Shown: one piece after another, positions 62,558 to 64,000 of the stretch
Position numbering within the stretch: the stretch's first letter is position 1
Layout of the letters: every line of letters begins with the position of its first letter
Assembly (NCBI GenBank): GCA_021432635.1
Contig: MU270096.1
Span: 147,367-211,366, forward strand
DNA: 64,000 nucleotides
Source of the DNA: Thozetella sp. PMI_491
Taxonomy: Eukaryota > Ascomycota > Sordariomycetes > Chaetosphaeriales > Chaetosphaeriaceae
Direction: 5' to 3'
Translations under genes and position numbers: made by a program
Notes under the pieces: generated by a model
Seen by the model: only the letters and a program-made list of their open reading frames with translations
What the model was told of the DNA's origin: nothing
The model's database searches: none

Positions 62558-63421
62558 ATGTTGATGATGGCTGAAGAGCAGACCAACTACACGCAAGGCT
62601 ATTCCGAAGCCACGGTGAGCAGCCATGCATCCAGAACCATAGAAACTGACGCGGCTTTCTTGCGGCAGCACATCAAGCCCACCGACCACATCCTCGACGT
62701 TGGCTGCGGTCCGGGGACCATCACAGTCGGCTTCGGCCATCTCGTGCGCCAGGGTTCCGTGACTGGGATCGACATTTCGGATTTCATTCTACGTCAGGCA
62801 CGAGAAGCGGTCGACAAGATCGGCAGCGGTGAGTCCGCTCGGCTCCCGATCGACTTCGTCCAAGCAGACCTGCTAGCCGGCCTCCCGTTCCCAGACGCCA
62901 AGTTCGACGTTGTCTTCAGCTCCCAGCTCTTCCCCCATCTCGCAACTGCTGAGACCCGTCTGCGGGCGCTCACCGAGATGCGCCGTGTTCTCAAGCCCGG
63001 CGGCATCCTTGCCACTCGCGACGCCGCCGAGCTGCACTTCTACCCGCGCAGCTACGGGCTCGATCGCCTCTGGACGGGCAACATGGCGCGAACGCTCCGG
63101 CGGGGCGAGAGCGACCAGAGCTTCCCAGGCGGGGGCATGCCGGCCCTGTATCGCCAGGCGGGGTTCGGCTCTGCCTCGAGTAAGCTCGAGGTCGGAGCTG
63201 GGACGACCGTATTTTCCGGCGGGGAGGCGCGGCGTTGGTACGCGGCGCGAAACCTGGGCCGCCTGCAGCCACAGGATCCCTATCGGGCAAGCTGGCTTCA
63301 GGCCGGTGTGTCAGAGGGGGAGATCACCGAGACCATCGAGGCGCTGCAGCGCTGGGCCGAGGACGAGGACGCGTGGTACGTGGCGCTCCAGGCCGAGGTA
63401 CTGGGGTGGAAGGACGTCTAG
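62558..63421 (+). CDS. SAM-dependent methyltransferase, class I (UbiE-like)
   Basis: A single-exon gene of 287 residues. The SAM-binding motif I, HILDVGCGPGTIT, is at residues 44-56. The acidic residue of motif II lies in VTGIDISDFIL, motif III-IV is DLLAGLPFPDAKFDVVFSSQLFPHL, and the post-motif EMRRVLKPGGILATRDA is intact. The C-terminal half is helical and less conserved, as usual where the methyl acceptor binds. There is no signal peptide. Methyl acceptors of fungal members range from small metabolites to lipids, so none is proposed. An alternative start is the third Met at 62567. It diverges from an MFS carrier. Confidence 0.9.
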   Translation: MLMMAEEQTNYTQGYSEATVSSHASRTIETDAAFLRQHIKPTDHILDVGCGPGTITVGFGHLVRQGSVTGIDISDFILRQAREAVDKIGSGESARLPIDFVQADLLAGLPFPDAKFDVVFSSQLFPHLATAETRLRALTEMRRVLKPGGILATRDAAELHFYPRSYGLDRLWTGNMARTLRRGESDQSFPGGGMPALYRQAGFGSASSKLEVGAGTTVFSGGEARRWYAARNLGRLQPQDPYRASWLQAGVSEGEITETIEALQRWAEDEDAWYVALQAEVLGWKDV

Positions 63422-64000
63422 GCTTTCATGGGAACGGCTGGGCCTGCGCATGCCGGAGCGAACAGGCGGCCGTGTCACGGGTTACGCCAAAACCTTCTCC
63501 TGACGGCACCCGGACAGCCCCTTTTCGGGTGTTCCGGATCTGCATCCCTCCACGAACCATAAACGGAGGATGTGTTCCGTCCACGGCCCCGGGAGCGGGT
63601 TCGTGGTAAATATCCATGCCGTGCCGTCGATCCTCCCGTCTCGCGAGCCGCTGTCAACATTGCAGTGAGACAGCCCTAGGCATCACAAAATTTCAAAGGA
63701 CGCACACTGGAAGTAAATGATATAAGAAATCATAATAAAATCTCAACTTGGCAAGGAGGCGGCATCTGTTCCCAAGACCAAGACCCTTGGCTCCTATCTG
63801 TTCCCCATCTCGTTGGCGAGTTTTCTTCAACACAGAGCTGCCCAGCCGGCTATAGTACGTAACCCGTCCATGACAAGAAACCAAGAGAGGCTCAGCTCCA
63901 CTTAAGTCCATGCGTGATGGTCATCCCTCATTGCCATGAAACCGAGACACGGCTTAGCCTTGTCCTTGTTGTGGTAAGATGATAGGTATCTACGGTCTTG
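63422..64000. other. 3' region of the methyltransferase gene to the window end
   Basis: AT-richer sequence around 63700-63740 fits a 3' UTR. No further gene can be supported before the window ends. Confidence 0.5.

Noticed and set aside
1-64000. tRNA, rRNA, CRISPR array, phage or bacterial mobile elements
   Set aside because: No T-loop-type GGTTCRANNCC with a matching acceptor stem, no repeat-spacer pattern, and no transposase or reverse-transcriptase motifs were found by eye.

Overview
The window reads as nuclear DNA of a filamentous ascomycete, most likely a Sordariomycete and plausibly Sordariales or a near relative. The evidence is GC-rich coding sequence, short GT-AG introns (about 50-100 nt), pyrimidine-rich leaders before start codons, and a typical fungal gene set: a Pho80-type cyclin, homocitrate synthase for alpha-aminoadipate lysine synthesis, a CFEM protein, GH131, tannase, a Zn2Cys6 regulator and DHA1-type MFS carriers. 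I cannot name the species. There is no bacterial operon structure. I saw no CRISPR array, rRNA, tRNA or intact transposon.

Layout. 0-5 kb: the 5' part of a nitronate monooxygenase (minus), an FMN reductase (plus), a GPI-type cupredoxin (minus) and an unknown membrane protein (minus). 6.8-8.2 kb: a Ser/Pro-rich protein and, about 20 bp downstream, a short protein of unknown function. 9-14 kb: a six-exon MFS transporter (minus) facing away from an FAD monooxygenase (plus). 15.8-23 kb: a Pho80-like cyclin with a very long, homopolymer-rich upstream region, then the 20S proteasome beta-1 gene. 23.5-27.5 kb: an Erv2-type sulfhydryl oxidase, a secreted-protein gene with an in-frame stop, and a small conserved-looking protein. 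27.8-32 kb: an 18-bp minisatellite inside an open frame, a DUF3445 (heme-dependent oxidative N-demethylase-like) gene and a Cys-rich secreted protein. 33-37.3 kb: tannase/feruloyl esterase and an eight-exon homocitrate synthase. 39-44.4 kb: a damaged CFEM gene, a SET-domain protein with a signal peptide and a Zn2Cys6 transcription factor. 45.5-50.5 kb: a D-erythronate dehydrogenase-like SDR, a sulfotransferase and a GH131 glucanase. 52.7-63.4 kb: a small secreted protein, an SVOP-like MFS carrier, a berberine-bridge-type FAD oxidase, a DHA1 MFS carrier and a SAM methyltransferase.

How the genes relate. Most are independent housekeeping or secretome genes. Two neighbourhoods could be functional units: the divergent MFS / FAD-monooxygenase pair (9.1-13.7 kb) and the oxidase / MFS / methyltransferase trio (57.3-63.4 kb), which looks like a minimal specialised-metabolism or detoxification group but has no backbone synthase.

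The most notable structures are three very small exons, inferred from reading frame and conserved motifs: 11 nt in an MFS gene, 15 nt across the autocatalytic Gly-Thr junction of proteasome beta-1, and 16 nt in homocitrate synthase. Two genes carry stop codons of the kind made by C-to-T change at CpA, as in repeat-induced point mutation. Exon boundaries were set by hand from splice consensus, phase and protein continuity; none has transcript support here.
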